DNA of 64,000 nucleotides from Archegozetes longisetosus (lineage: Eukaryota > Arthropoda > Arachnida > Sarcoptiformes > Trhypochthoniidae): assembly GCA_018873245.2 (NCBI GenBank), contig JAEMBT020000006.1, forward strand, positions 14,292,387 to 14,356,386. Direction: 5' to 3'. Of this stretch, positions 50,662-61,225 are shown piece by piece. Both the position numbers and the translations under genes were made by a program. Under the pieces are notes generated by a model. It had not been told where the DNA came from and ran no database searches. It saw nothing but the letters and a program-made list of their open reading frames with translations. Position 1 is the first letter of the stretch. Each line of letters begins with the position of its first letter.

Positions 50662-53196
50662 TTAAGTTTTGCCAAACATTCTTTCAATATCTGATTTATA
50701 CTTTGATGCAATAACACTCCTCTTTAGTTTCATGGCTGCTGTGAGAACTCCATTGTCGGGAGTCCATTCTTCGTGACAAATAGTTATCTTTACTGGTATT
50801 TCGCTGCGTTTCAACTTATGCCTAAAACCGATTTCCTTAATAGACTCGTGAACCGTTTCAACGACGTCACTGTTACAACATATTTGCTCTAATGGTAAAT
50901 CATTTAATCCTAACTTATTCGACAATGAATTCAAAGCTTTAATGTTAGGCATAACTAAAGCCACCAAATAATTAACAAACGCGTCACCAATTATACAAAT
51001 ATTATCAACATATGAACAGTTCTTAAGCACAGATTCAATCTATGAAAAAATTAGAAGAGAAAAATAAGATTCAAATCCAAAATATTTGTTGACAGAAACT
51101 TTTTTTCGGACTCACTTTTCCTAATGAGAAGTATTCGCCGTTCGCCAACTTTATTAAATCTTTTTTTCCTGTCGATTATTTTAAAGGTTCCATCAGGAAA
51201 TACTTCACAAATGTCTCCAGTAAAGAACCATCTCATGCCATTTTCTTCTAATTTAAACGATTGTTCAGTCAATTTGTGATTATTATAATAACCGCTCGCA
51301 ATATTATAACCGCCGGCAACGAGTTCTCCTCTTGGATTCGGCTTATCAGTTGCTTTATATCCTCCTTCTTCCCAGTGAACTAGTCTGAAAAGTTTCAGAA
51401 ACCGAAAATCAGTCTAAGTATAATTTTTATAGATTCTAAATATTACTTAATTTGTATTCCACTTAATGGTGCGCCACATCTACCGTAAGACAGATCATTG
51501 TCATCCATACAAAGAACGGCACCTAAAAGTTGTATTTTAGAAACTATTTTGTTTTTCAAACATTGTTTTCTGGTCTAACCTAACGTTTCAGTTGCACCGA
51601 ATCCTTGAGCAAGTGTTACATTTAATGATGCCTTAATTAACGCTTGTAATTGTGGTGAAAGCGGTGCTCCACCGACTATCATGTGTTCCAATTTTCCACC
51701 AAATTGTTCTCTGACTTTAGGGCACAACACCATATTGATAAGTGGACAGTCGTAACCTTTCATCATTACATTAATTAGTAATTATTAGTTTTAGTTAGTC
51801 GACAGCACGATTGATGTTAATATTTAATACCTTTTTGGGTCCACTCAATCTTATAATCAATCAAATAATCAAATAATGCAGTAGAAACTGGTGTCCTATT
51901 CGACAATTTATCATACATTTCTTTTCTCATTCTTTCCAAAACAAGTGGAACTGTTGTCATAATCGTAGGTTTAAGTAGTTTTAGGTCGCAAACCTCTCCG
52001 TCGGCCAAACCAGGCGCCGACTCATTCAGAGTGAAAGGAGTCGCAAAACCTATTTTGCAGCCTCCAAGAAATGCAATCAATTCGATAGATGCCTCCAATA
52101 CATGTGCTTGTGGTAAATAAGCGACATATATATGTCTTTCAGGATCCTTCATAAACTTTTCGACAGCCGGCAAAGTCGCAAGACCTGCCTCCATGCCCTG
52201 GGTTGTCGTTGCAAAGACTCCCTTTGGTGGTCCAGTTGTTCCAGAGGTATAGCCAATGATAGGTATGTCATCCACTCCTAATGGAACTCCTTGTAAACTA
52301 TCTGGTGCTTGCATTCCATCGGTTATTAGTTTAGAAATAGACAAAAGTTTAATATTTTTAGGAAATTCGCATCTGTTATTGTTGTCATTCAGTGGTATTT
52401 GTGAGTCAACGTATATAATAGTTGTTAATTTTGGACAACGAGATAATAGACCACAAACTTTTGGCAATAAGTCATATGTTGTATAAATATATTGAGCCTC
52501 CGTTTCGTTGATGGCGAAAACAATGCCTAAAAAAATAACAAATAGAAATTTTTCTGAATCTTCATAATTTTGACTCATTTTTAGCTATCTTCAGCACTAA
52601 ACTTAATGCTTACCATCATCTCCGAGAGTTGCGAACACACCAACAGTGACTAACCCTACATTCACTATAGATATCGCAAAAATAACATTATCGGCACATG
52701 TTTCAGACAGTACAACAACCCTATCTTCACGCTTAAGGCCATTGACTAACAATCCTTTGCTGATGAGATCACTTTTTTCAAAAATTTGTCCATATGTCAT
52801 CCACTGATAATCGCTTAACCGAAACTTTCTCAACACTTTTCCATCAACTCTGACTTCCTTTCCATTATGATCTGTAACCACTTCTTCTTGAATTATTTTT
52901 CTATAACCAATTGCCGGTCTGTCAGGTGGAAACATTCTTCTTACCAACTGGATGCATTCAGCCATCGTCTTGCAAGTCGCTATCACATGATCAGGCCTTC
53001 CACCGATTCGAACCCATGGAGAGTATGGGTCCTCAGAATTGAGTTGACGTGATCTTTGAGCCGAAGCTAGTTCTAGTGTTTTATTAGGTTTTTGAACGAA
53101 ATAGTAAATTGGTAAAGTTATTAAAGTATAAGACTGAACGACAACTTTGACGAAAAACATGAAAATCGATATCAAAGTTTGACCGAATGCTGACAT
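50662..53196 (-). CDS. Long-chain acyl-CoA synthetase B (6 exons, one frameshift)
   Basis: Acyl-CoA synthetase paralogue of gene A, in the opposite orientation. Minus-strand exons: 53196-52614, 52526-51831, 51756-51580, 51522-51447, 51384-51116 and 51039-50662. Introns are only 57-87 nt, all GT-AG. Motifs: an N-terminal membrane anchor, the canonical AMP loop TSGTTGPPKG, GFGATETLG, WFFTGDICEVFPDGTFKIID, then IDRKK. Immediately after that an A7 run (51161-51167, T on the + strand) is one base longer than the six needed to continue as DLIKLANGE. As given, the frame turns to RFNKVGERR and then stops. With one A fewer every later splice site and codon fits, for 725 residues. I start at ATG 53196; the frame is open upstream without an ATG. 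Either a sequencing error or a very recent loss of function. Confidence 0.88.
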
Positions 53197-54307
53197 TTTT
53201 CGTTGTCGTTCGTTTCCAAGTTTTCGAGATATTAGACAATAGATGAAGAGTGAGCAACAGAAAAGTTGAGGAGTAATCAAGTATTCAAAAATAAACTATT
53301 ACTGACGTATATTTCTATTGTTTAATAACTCATTGAGCCATTAAGTCTTTATTCACTGACTAAAACTTGTGGAATATGTTTTCACGATTAGTTGTCATAT
53401 TTATATATTCTATATAATTTATCCTATTTTTAACTTTCCTGAAAGATTATGTCCTTTCACAATAAACATATACATTCCTTAAAGAAAAGATTTTCCTCTC
53501 ATTCTTCTTTCAAACTTACACAATTAATCTCAGAATAGTCAATGTTTTTGATTCTAATGCAACTTTCGTACTCGATGCTTTTGTCATAAGTTTACAAATG
53601 CTTAAAATACTGATATATTGTTTAACGCGCACGTACTCAATAAAAACCATTTCAATAGCGTTTGCCTTATGAAGTTAGTGCGTTCAACAAATAAAACTTC
53701 ACTTGTTAATAAAAAGATGGGAAATTGGAGTTTTCAGTCTATTAATATTGTTTTTAAAAATCCTTGGAATAACTCATTGGATTTTCCTTGTGTTCATATC
53801 TTTTATTTGAGCCTCATCTTGCCAAACAACAATAGACGAGGAAACAAATTCAACTAAAATTACAAGATATAACCAGATATTATAATATAAATCGAACTTA
53901 TATGATTTAATATTAAGCGAAAAATAGCTTTAAAATAGTTGCTAAATTGTCAGCATTGTATGTATTCGAATCATAAATGATTTCGATTGACCTCCGCAAA
54001 CATTAATGAGCTAATATTTTACGCTAGATCGTGATAAGATGACACATAACTAAGAGAAATCATGTATCGTTATGCCAACATTTCTAACTTGCCACGATAA
54101 TTCATTTAATATAATATTCAATTTCTAACTACTTTATGCATAAAAGGATATTAGAATGAAAAATTAAGTTGAAATTGACGTACTATAAGGAATAAAAGTC
54201 TTTGTCAAACTGAGCGTTTAAAAAATGATGATAACCAATACAAGACATGCAGAACAGGGGAAAAATTTAATAAACTAATAAAGTAATAAAACTTTGAACG
54301 CAAAAGT
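53197..54307. other. Intergenic upstream of ACSL B
   Basis: Promoter side of the minus-strand ACSL gene. A 79-codon frame at 53618-53857 has no recognisable domain and is not called. Nothing else seen. Confidence 0.5.
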
Positions 54308-54447
54308 ATAACTTTCTGTAAATAAGTTCAAGGGTATAAGGGTCAAAACTTAGAATTTGTTTTGAGAAAACTTATGCAATTCTGAATCATTACTGATGAT
54401 AATCAAAACAAATTCTAAGTTTTGACCCTTTATTTACAGAAAGTTAT
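54308..54447. repeat. 140-bp inverted repeat (stem-loop)
   Basis: The left arm 54308-54363 and right arm 54404-54447 are nearly perfectly complementary: gggtcaaaacttagaattt pairs with aaattctaagttttgaccc and ataactttctgtaaata pairs with tatttacagaaagttat. A 15-nt insertion breaks the left arm and the loop is about 41 nt. Probably a MITE or a palindromic insertion; it could form a strong hairpin if transcribed. Confidence 0.8.
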
Positions 54448-55157
54448 TATAATTTTTTGTATCATTTTGTCATTAACTGACTAATGCATGCAAATGTATT
54501 AAACTTTTTGTCATTGTTCAGAATCATGCCTAAATTGATAATGAGAATTAACCTCATACCTTGACTCAGACTAATAGGTTTTTGAAACTTCAAGATACAT
54601 CTTTTAAATATTGAAGTAATCCTTCTATATTAAGTGAGCGAAAAATCTCGATTTATCAAAAGGGCTTTCAATAATATCGATATTGTTATTGTATATGATA
54701 TTGTCCATTCGTTATTTAAATATCTTAAAGCGTACAATTGTATCAGAATAAATTCTTCCAGTGAAAAAAAAGTTAACATTTTAGGAATTAAATTTCAACT
54801 TAATAAAGTGAATTAACTTAAGCCAAATAAAACTTCTCCCCTATCAATAATTAACTTCTATTTTATTGCAAGAGATGTTTATAAATAGCTGATTATGAAG
54901 TGATTAAATGCTTTTTTGTCAGTCATTTCGTACATATTAATCATAATAGACTTATTTTCATTCAAAGTAGTAGAGTTTGGCTCTGATTGAACTTCAAAAA
55001 TCTGCTCTTTGCTGATCATTTCTTAAATATTAGTCATTATTGACTTTATATTCACTCAAAGTTAGACAGTTTTGGCTTTGATTGAACTTTTAAAAAACTT
55101 ATATTTCTCTGATATTACGCACTTAGCGTTTTTAATGAATTAAGGAATTTTAACCGC
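54448..55157. other. Intergenic
   Basis: Two imperfect neighbouring copies of an approximately 110-bp segment occur near 54905-55000 and 55003-55100 (shared words such as gtcat, ttattttcattcaaagt, ttggctttgattgaacttt). This is a tandem-duplication signature without coding content. Confidence 0.45.
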
Positions 55158-55403
55158 CTATAAGTAATTCATTAGAAAATTTTGTTCTGATACAACTGTA
55201 CCTCTTCCAGTAAATGCTTCATTTTGACTCAAATGATCAAATAAGTTTTTAACTTGCAAAATATCAATGGTACGACTTGTAGTTGCTTCAAGCTCATGTT
55301 GGAAAGTGGAACCCAAAAATATGGCGACATCTAATAATGAGTTTTTGAATTGAGCAATTAGATTGAAAAGGTTGCGGTATTTTCGAATTAGCCATATACT
55401 CAT
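55158..55403 (-). other. Open frame sharing a fragment with 978-1035
   Basis: An 81-codon frame whose middle (IDILQVKNLFDHLSQNEAF) recurs at the DNA and protein level near position 1000. Predicted to be helical, with two clusters of hydrophobic residues (LLDVAIFLG). I do not recognise it. The shared fragment suggests a dispersed gene family or transposon exon rather than chance. It is too short to assign a function. Confidence 0.35.
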
Positions 55404-56004
55404 CCTAATCGTCCAAAACTGGGCTCATACTACAGTTGAGGCTCAATCCTAGAAAACGGCATATCTCAAGCAAACATAGAATTATGAAACAATCTTAACC
55501 ACCGACTTCATGGCATTTTCTCGATAGGTTTACTGCGGACTCTCATCAGTTTTGTAGCATTAAAGGATTTTAATCTAATTCGTATATCATTGAATAAAGA
55601 TTAATTTTCTCAAAGTTAAGCTAGTAAACTGCTTTTTCCCAAATTCATTGATTATTGTGACTACTGTATAGTTTAATAACAATTTTTTCATTATGTATTA
55701 AAAGTTTCTGCTATTTAGTTATACGTTCGTTATAAACTTATTGATAAATAACTGAATAAATTCCCATATTTTCAATCAAACGTTTTCTGACTATAGTGCG
55801 AACAATTAGTTTGAAGTATTTTAATATAGATTTAATGCATAAGATAATATTGTGTGTAAAGTATTTTTAATTACAGTGTTTTTCAGTTCAATTTGGATCC
55901 ATTGCATTGTTATTTGTAATTTAAACCCTAAACCCTGTCGAACCAGTAGCTCTTCTCAGAGCTATTTGTACCTTTCGCAAAGCTATTTGTAATTCAAAAC
56001 TTTA

Positions 56005-56136
56005 TTGCGATATGTGAAAAGGTGGCAAAACACACAATTAACGGCAAACTCTTTAACTTCGAACATTTCGGCCACTTCTTTAGCTTTTGATCCACTGTTC
56101 ATTTTTGCAACAATCAGCTTTCTAATTTCATTGCTA
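56005..56136 (-). pseudogene. Tc1/IS630-like transposase N-terminal remnant
   Basis: Read on the minus strand, the open piece gives SNEIRKLIVAKMNSGSKA followed by KEVAEMFEVKEFAVN. This matches the helix-turn-helix start of Tc1/IS630-type transposases (RxxIixxxxxGxsxxeIAxxfxVs). Stops bracket it and no catalytic domain follows, so it is a relic. It lies just outside the Merlin element. Confidence 0.5.
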
Positions 56137-56421
56137 ATTTTTGCTTTCTTGTGTTGATATTAGAAGCTATTGATTGTGTTATATCTTCAATTTCAATGAT
56201 AAAAATTGAAAATAATTTGATTTAAACTTAAATTGTTCTATAAACAAATGAAATCAAATGTGTTTTGTGCAATAAGTAAGATATACTTTCAAACTACAAG
56301 TAGCAATGAGATTAACACAAATAGTTTTGAGATAAGCAATCGGTTTTCATAAGTATAAAATTAAGTACACAAGTAGCAATGCAATGAATACAAATTGAAG
56401 TGAGAAATACTGTATAATGCA

Positions 56422-58074
56422 GGTAAACTTTAGAATAGGTCCACCTCCGGATCGTCTTCAAATCGGGTTTTCTAGGGGTTTTCGACGCCGTAGAATCCAT
56501 TTCCGGCGGTCCCAGATGTCGGAAATCAATACTTCCGGTTCGACTTTTCGAACTCTATTCGGTCCTCTCGACTTTCTTTTGATGTGACCGGACCGATCTG
56601 AGGCATTACCGATAAATACGACACAGGCCCTGTCACTGAAAACTGCTGTATTAGGTCATTTCTAGTCTAGCTCAAGTCGGGGATGGACGGCGTGTACAAC
56701 ATCAGAAGATTGGTGCGTGAATGTGGCATGGACGAGCCCGAAGCTTGTCTGCAGTGGTGCCAGCGAGTCGGGCTCTTGCCCGAGACTCGTGCTTGCTCGA
56801 CGCGTCGTAGAGATATGACACTTTCAAGCAAGCGGGCTGACACTGCTGTGGGCATGCGGTGACAGTATCGCAAGTGCTCCAAGGAGGTCTCTCTTGTGAG
56901 CGGGACGGTATTCGAGGAGTCGAGACTGTCCTTAGGACAGTCCCTTCTCCTCATTTACTGTTTCATTCATGGCTTCTCTTACGAGAGTGCAATTCGCGAG
57001 ACCAGCATAGGCGACAGCCAAGTGTCATCGGCCACAGTCGCCAGCTGGTATGAGACCTGCCGAGACGCCTGCGTCCAATGGGTTAACGCTCGGGTGAATG
57101 ACGGCAAGATGGGTGGCGCGGGTTCGATGGTCGAGGTCGATGAGGCCATATCGGCCGCCGAAAATATAATCGTGGGCGTCTGGTCCAGGGAACCTGGGTG
57201 TTGGGCATCATTGATGTCCACACCGGGGATCTTAAGATTAAGGTGTGTCCGGGAACCGTCGGGACGCCGCGACATTATTGGCCATGATTGGTCAAACATG
57301 TTGAGGCAGGAACGACGGTAATGACGGACTGCTGGAAATCCTATGGTGAACTGGATGCCCGAGGATTAAATCACCTCACGGTTAGCCACTCGTGCCACTT
57401 CGTCGGCCCTGACACCTGGGCGAACACCCAGCGCATCGAGTTGTCCTGGCGTGCAATGAAGTGCCGTATTTGCCGAGGTGGCGTGCCGAAAGAGACCCTG
57501 GGTAACCATCTCTGTGAATATTTTTGTCAACGTGACGTGAAACGTAGCAGTGCCGATCCATTCGCAGAGATGATCCAGTAGCTCAGGGCTCTGCATGCGC
57601 GTTACTGAAGCGTACGGCGCTAAATCGGCCTTTTTTCAAGGCCTCAGGTAGGCAAGGTCGTCCCGGTGAAAAAAACTGACCAAGGTGGATAAAATTCAAC
57701 CCTACCTCCACGCGGTATCCACTGGGTTCGGCGAACGGGCTGTAGTTTTGATGTTTTGGCGGCTTTGGGCCTTACATCCATCTCCGACTAGAGTTAGACT
57801 CGAAATGAGCTAATTGAGCAATTTTTATGTGACAAGATTAGTGTCTAGTTTATCGAAAACAGCTTTAACGGGCCAGCCGGCCACGGGGAACACGAAAAAT
57901 GGCAGAAAAGGTGTGAAAAGTAGAACCGGAAGTCGGAAATTCGACATTTTTGTTGCACATGAAATATTGATTTCCGACATCTGGGACCGCCAGAAATGGA
58001 TTCTACGGCGTCGAAAACCCCTAAAGGGCTCGATTTTATTACGATTCTGAGGTGGCTCTATTCTAAAGCATACC
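56422..58074 (+). mobile_element. Merlin-superfamily DNA transposon, 1.65 kb
   Basis: Terminal inverted repeats of about 110 bp (56422-56531 and 57965-58074) share ctttagaatag near the tips and then long identical blocks such as aggggttttcgacgccgtag and ggcggtcccagatgtcgg. The enclosed transposase is of the ISXO2/Merlin type. The interior is clearly GC-richer than the surrounding genome, so it probably arrived from elsewhere or is relatively young. I could not define the target-site duplication. Confidence 0.8.
56683..57581 (+). pseudogene. Merlin (ISXO2-like) transposase, broken
   Basis: DDE-type transposase. From ATG 56683 the frame runs through a Cys-containing N-terminal part (RECGMDEPEACLQWCQR) and an HTH-like region to the catalytic core. 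The first Asp is in GSMVEVDEA, the second in VMTDCWKSY, and the acidic third residue in NTQRIELSWRAMK, with DGKMGGAGS and LNHLTVSHSCHFVGPDT as family blocks. It is broken by an in-frame TGA at 56860-56862 (where W is expected before QYRKC), a one-base loss in the GGG at 57188-57190, and a TGA at 57285-57287. Not functional as given. Full length would be about 300 residues, in the range for Merlin. Confidence 0.82.
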
Positions 58075-58186
58075 CCCCAATTAAATATGCAATAGTCAAA
58101 CACTTCGAACCTATAATGTTAATAGTCATCAAAGCCTTTATTTTCACCCAAAATTGAGAGAATTTTCCCTTTTGCATTAAGCTCTT

Positions 58187-58461
58187 CAAATGTATAGCTT
58201 TTACTATTAGTCAAAGAAAATTTTTTCTCTATCAAAGTTTTTATTACATAATTAAAGTGTAATTTTTTAAGTTTCTGATCCAAACACTAAAGTTAAATGA
58301 ATAGCTTATAAATTGATGATACATTCATTCATTAAGAGGAAAATTAAATGTTTATAAGAAATAAGAGAAAAAATTTGATAAAAAATTATACTCTAATCAT
58401 ACGATAAAAATTTTGATAGAAAACAAATTTTCTTTGACTAATAGTAAAAACTATACATTTG
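58187..58461. repeat. 275-bp MITE-like inverted repeat
   Basis: The arms 58187-58246 and 58405-58461 are about 57 bp and nearly complementary (shared core ttactattagtcaaagaaaa). The loop of about 158 bp is AT-rich and non-coding. It lies just right of the Merlin element. No target duplication was determined. Confidence 0.75.
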
Positions 58462-59055
58462 CGAACAAAATGAAATGAGACTTAAAAGGTTTTTAATTTC
58501 CAAAACTTCAAAAGTGCATTTGTTGAGAATAACGGTTCAATTGTCATTATCTGTGGCCCTGGGACCAATAAAAATCTTAATAACTCTCTTCTATCAATAT
58601 CTAGACTTTATATATATACCACTTTGATGATAATATAACTTTATTAGCCTATAATTATACTAAAAAGACGATACATTTCACTTTAATAACTAACTTTACA
58701 AAACTGTAGTTGAGTTCTTAAAAACTATTCTATAAATATCAAAACTTTATACCATTTTTATTATTCAACTCATGACTTTGAAGACATCCCATTCCTCTTT
58801 TATTATTAAGTGAAAGTAAGTGTTTATAAATTCAATAACAATATCAGTTATATAAAGTATTTTAATTATTTAATAAACTGATATTGAATTACGGGAAAAT
58901 TGTATGTGCATTTTATATTAACTCAATATACCAAGTGGAAAATTTGAAAGAAACTAACGTAATTTGTGTCTCAAATTTTGCAAATACTAATTACTTTTTC
59001 ATGATTTCACTAAAGAATCAAACCTAATTATAGAGAAGAAATTTTTAAATCAAAA
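58462..59055. other. Intergenic upstream of the J-domain gene
   Basis: AT-rich; nothing recognised. No intron signal or 5' exon for the following gene was evident. Confidence 0.45.
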
Positions 59056-61225
59056 ATGACCAGTTCTGAAGATAAATTAGGTAGCTTCCATCTAACTGCT
59101 AATGCTGATGAAAGATATATACAAGAAATTATAAAAGCGCTTCAAGAGTTTTTAAGTGACGAGATTATTGAAAATATCAAGCAGATTTTCAAACAGTTTA
59201 ATAATATACTAATAACCTTTGAAGACTATGAATATGTTGTTAAATGTCATTACACCTTAGTTAATATGGTTGATAGTTTAATAGCTGAGTGGATGACTTA
59301 TCTGAATGAGCAGTTATATATTTTATTTTGTTTAAAAGACTTGGCTAGTAAAGTAACTGATTCAAGAAGAATGGAATTCATGCGATATATTCTGAATAGT
59401 CCTGTTAAAAAGGAAATCTTATTCAGTAATGTGCTTACGGAAGAAGATATTAATAAACGTTACAAAAAACTCTCTTTGAATTTCCATCCTGATAAAACTA
59501 GTAATATTAATATTCCTACCGTAACTCAAGATTGATGTAAAAATATAGGTGTTGAGCTATTTAAATGTATTTTAGAAATTAAAGAGAGCTTATTTTCTTC
59601 CTCAAAAATGGATCGTCTGATATTATACGAGGAAAAGGGAAATGAATTTTGGAAAATTGAAATTGATTACCGTAATGCGCATAAATCACAATGGGACAAA
59701 TTAAAACTTTTGAAAAAAGAAGATCTCAGAGAAATTTCTTCTGAAGAACTTAAGAGCGCTAGTATTTCTAATGGACAATTAGCTTATAAAGAATATCACG
59801 CAGCTTGTAAACATGCTGATAAAGACAAACAGCTCAAAAGTCAAATAAAATTACGAGGATATATGGCATTATCCTTATATATCTCCGACCAATTTCTCGA
59901 AGCTCAGTTATATGCTTTATCCTCTATTAATTTGATATATCAAAATTCTAGTAGATGTACTCGACAGGATTTATACGAAGCGAAAGCAATATTTGATAAA
60001 ATCAATAATGTTAATCCTAATGAAAGCAGAAACAATTTTCAATTAAACACAGGAATTAAAATAAAAAATGGTTCGAACAATTTCCATGCCTTAGTAAAAT
60101 ATAAAACTTTGGATGATGAATATACGTTTCATGAGATAGAAGCTATTAACAATTCGATTAAAGATGATTTAAAAAAATAAGTAATGAGTTAATGCTCGAA
60201 GCGAATCGTAAAGTGGTCTGCTGGGAAACAAATAAAGAAGAGATTTTGCGTGCTAAAGAGCGTGCTAATTCACATAAACTTCGTGGTGGATTAATTGTAA
60301 CTTATGGAGTAAGCGACTTAGTAGCCAATGCATATGTTTTTTATGCACACCCTGGATTTTATACTGCATTGGCTGGAGGATCGGTAGGAGTTTCTTTTGT
60401 TGGAGTATTTACAGGAAGAGGCATCCTTATGCTCGGGGTATTAGGTGGCTATCGTTTATCGAAAAAAGGGGTTCAACTTTTAAATGAACCAAAGACTCGT
60501 GAAGCGCTTAATGAAATCATAAAACAAGCATTAATTGCTTATGATAAAGTAAAGGAGAGCATCAAAAATTTATCGAAGAACTCTCTAAAAAATATAGTGG
60601 TGACAAAAGTCTTATAAAATTAGAGCGTTTTGGACCTCCCATCAATCCTGAGCATATAATAAAAACACTTTTAAACCATGGTTTTAGACCAGATGGTATT
60701 GCCTTTTTACTAAATTTGATTGGTGAAGTTTTAAATAGTGGGAAAATAAAAGTTAATGGAATAACAACCAGAAAGCTAAAAGACAATGGATCCAATGTTT
60801 TGATGGGGGTAATGAGCAAGAAACTCGAAGATGAAGCTAATAAACTTGATGACCGCATTAAAGAGTTGCGAATTAAATCTAGAAAAAATTTCCTACATCG
60901 ATTTGTTGATTGGATGTTTATTAGTGATCGTAGCGATATTGCTCAGAAATACAAAGATGATGCTGAGGAAATGCCTCTTTTTTCAAGGCTGGAGGAGATG
61001 CGTAATACTGCAAGAATTAATCTCGCGATTGGTTATATATTAGATGGAAATCCAGATGATATTAATGAAGCTAAAAAAATTATTGAGGAAATACAAGAGT
61101 CAATTGAAAGCCACCATCAATATATTGGCATAGCTGAGACACGATTAGAAGCAGTGAAAGATTTACTCTGGGTAGTGAGTGGTGAATCACCAACATTCGG
61201 AATTGATATTGCTATTGATTATTAA
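59056..61225 (+). pseudogene. J-domain (DnaJ-like) protein, foreign-looking, broken
   Basis: Four open pieces (59056-59535, 59608-60180, 60192-60617, 60716-61225) are parts of one intronless frame of about 723 residues. Between pieces 1 and 2 there is only an in-frame TGA (59533-59535). Pieces 2/3 and 3/4 are joined by restoring one A in the A7 run at 60171-60177 and one in the A5 run at 60564-60568. Content: an N-terminal helical region, a J-domain end with YKKLSLNFHPDKT (HPD at 144-146) that would recruit Hsp70, a long helical middle (EEKGNEFWKIEIDYRNAHKS...), a Gly-rich double hydrophobic segment (GGLIVTYGVSDLVANAY to GVFTGRGILMLGVLGG), and a helical C-terminus with EEMPLFSRLEEMRNTARIN ending near WVVSGE. 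From memory this architecture matches a large protein family of arbuscular-mycorrhizal fungi (Rhizophagus). Not an ordinary arthropod DnaJ. Confidence 0.7.

Noticed and set aside
55923-55937. aaaccctaaaccctg, similar to plant-type telomere repeats
   Set aside because: Only about two units, in the middle of a gene-bearing scaffold; consistent with chance.
56667-57596. Minus-strand frames over the Merlin element
   Set aside because: Shadows of the plus-strand transposase; the GC-rich composition lengthens antisense frames.
59533-59535. TGA read as tryptophan in a variant genetic code within the J-domain gene
   Set aside because: The same gene and all neighbours use TGG for Trp at many positions, and the other breaks are frameshifts, so a nonsense mutation is the simpler reading.
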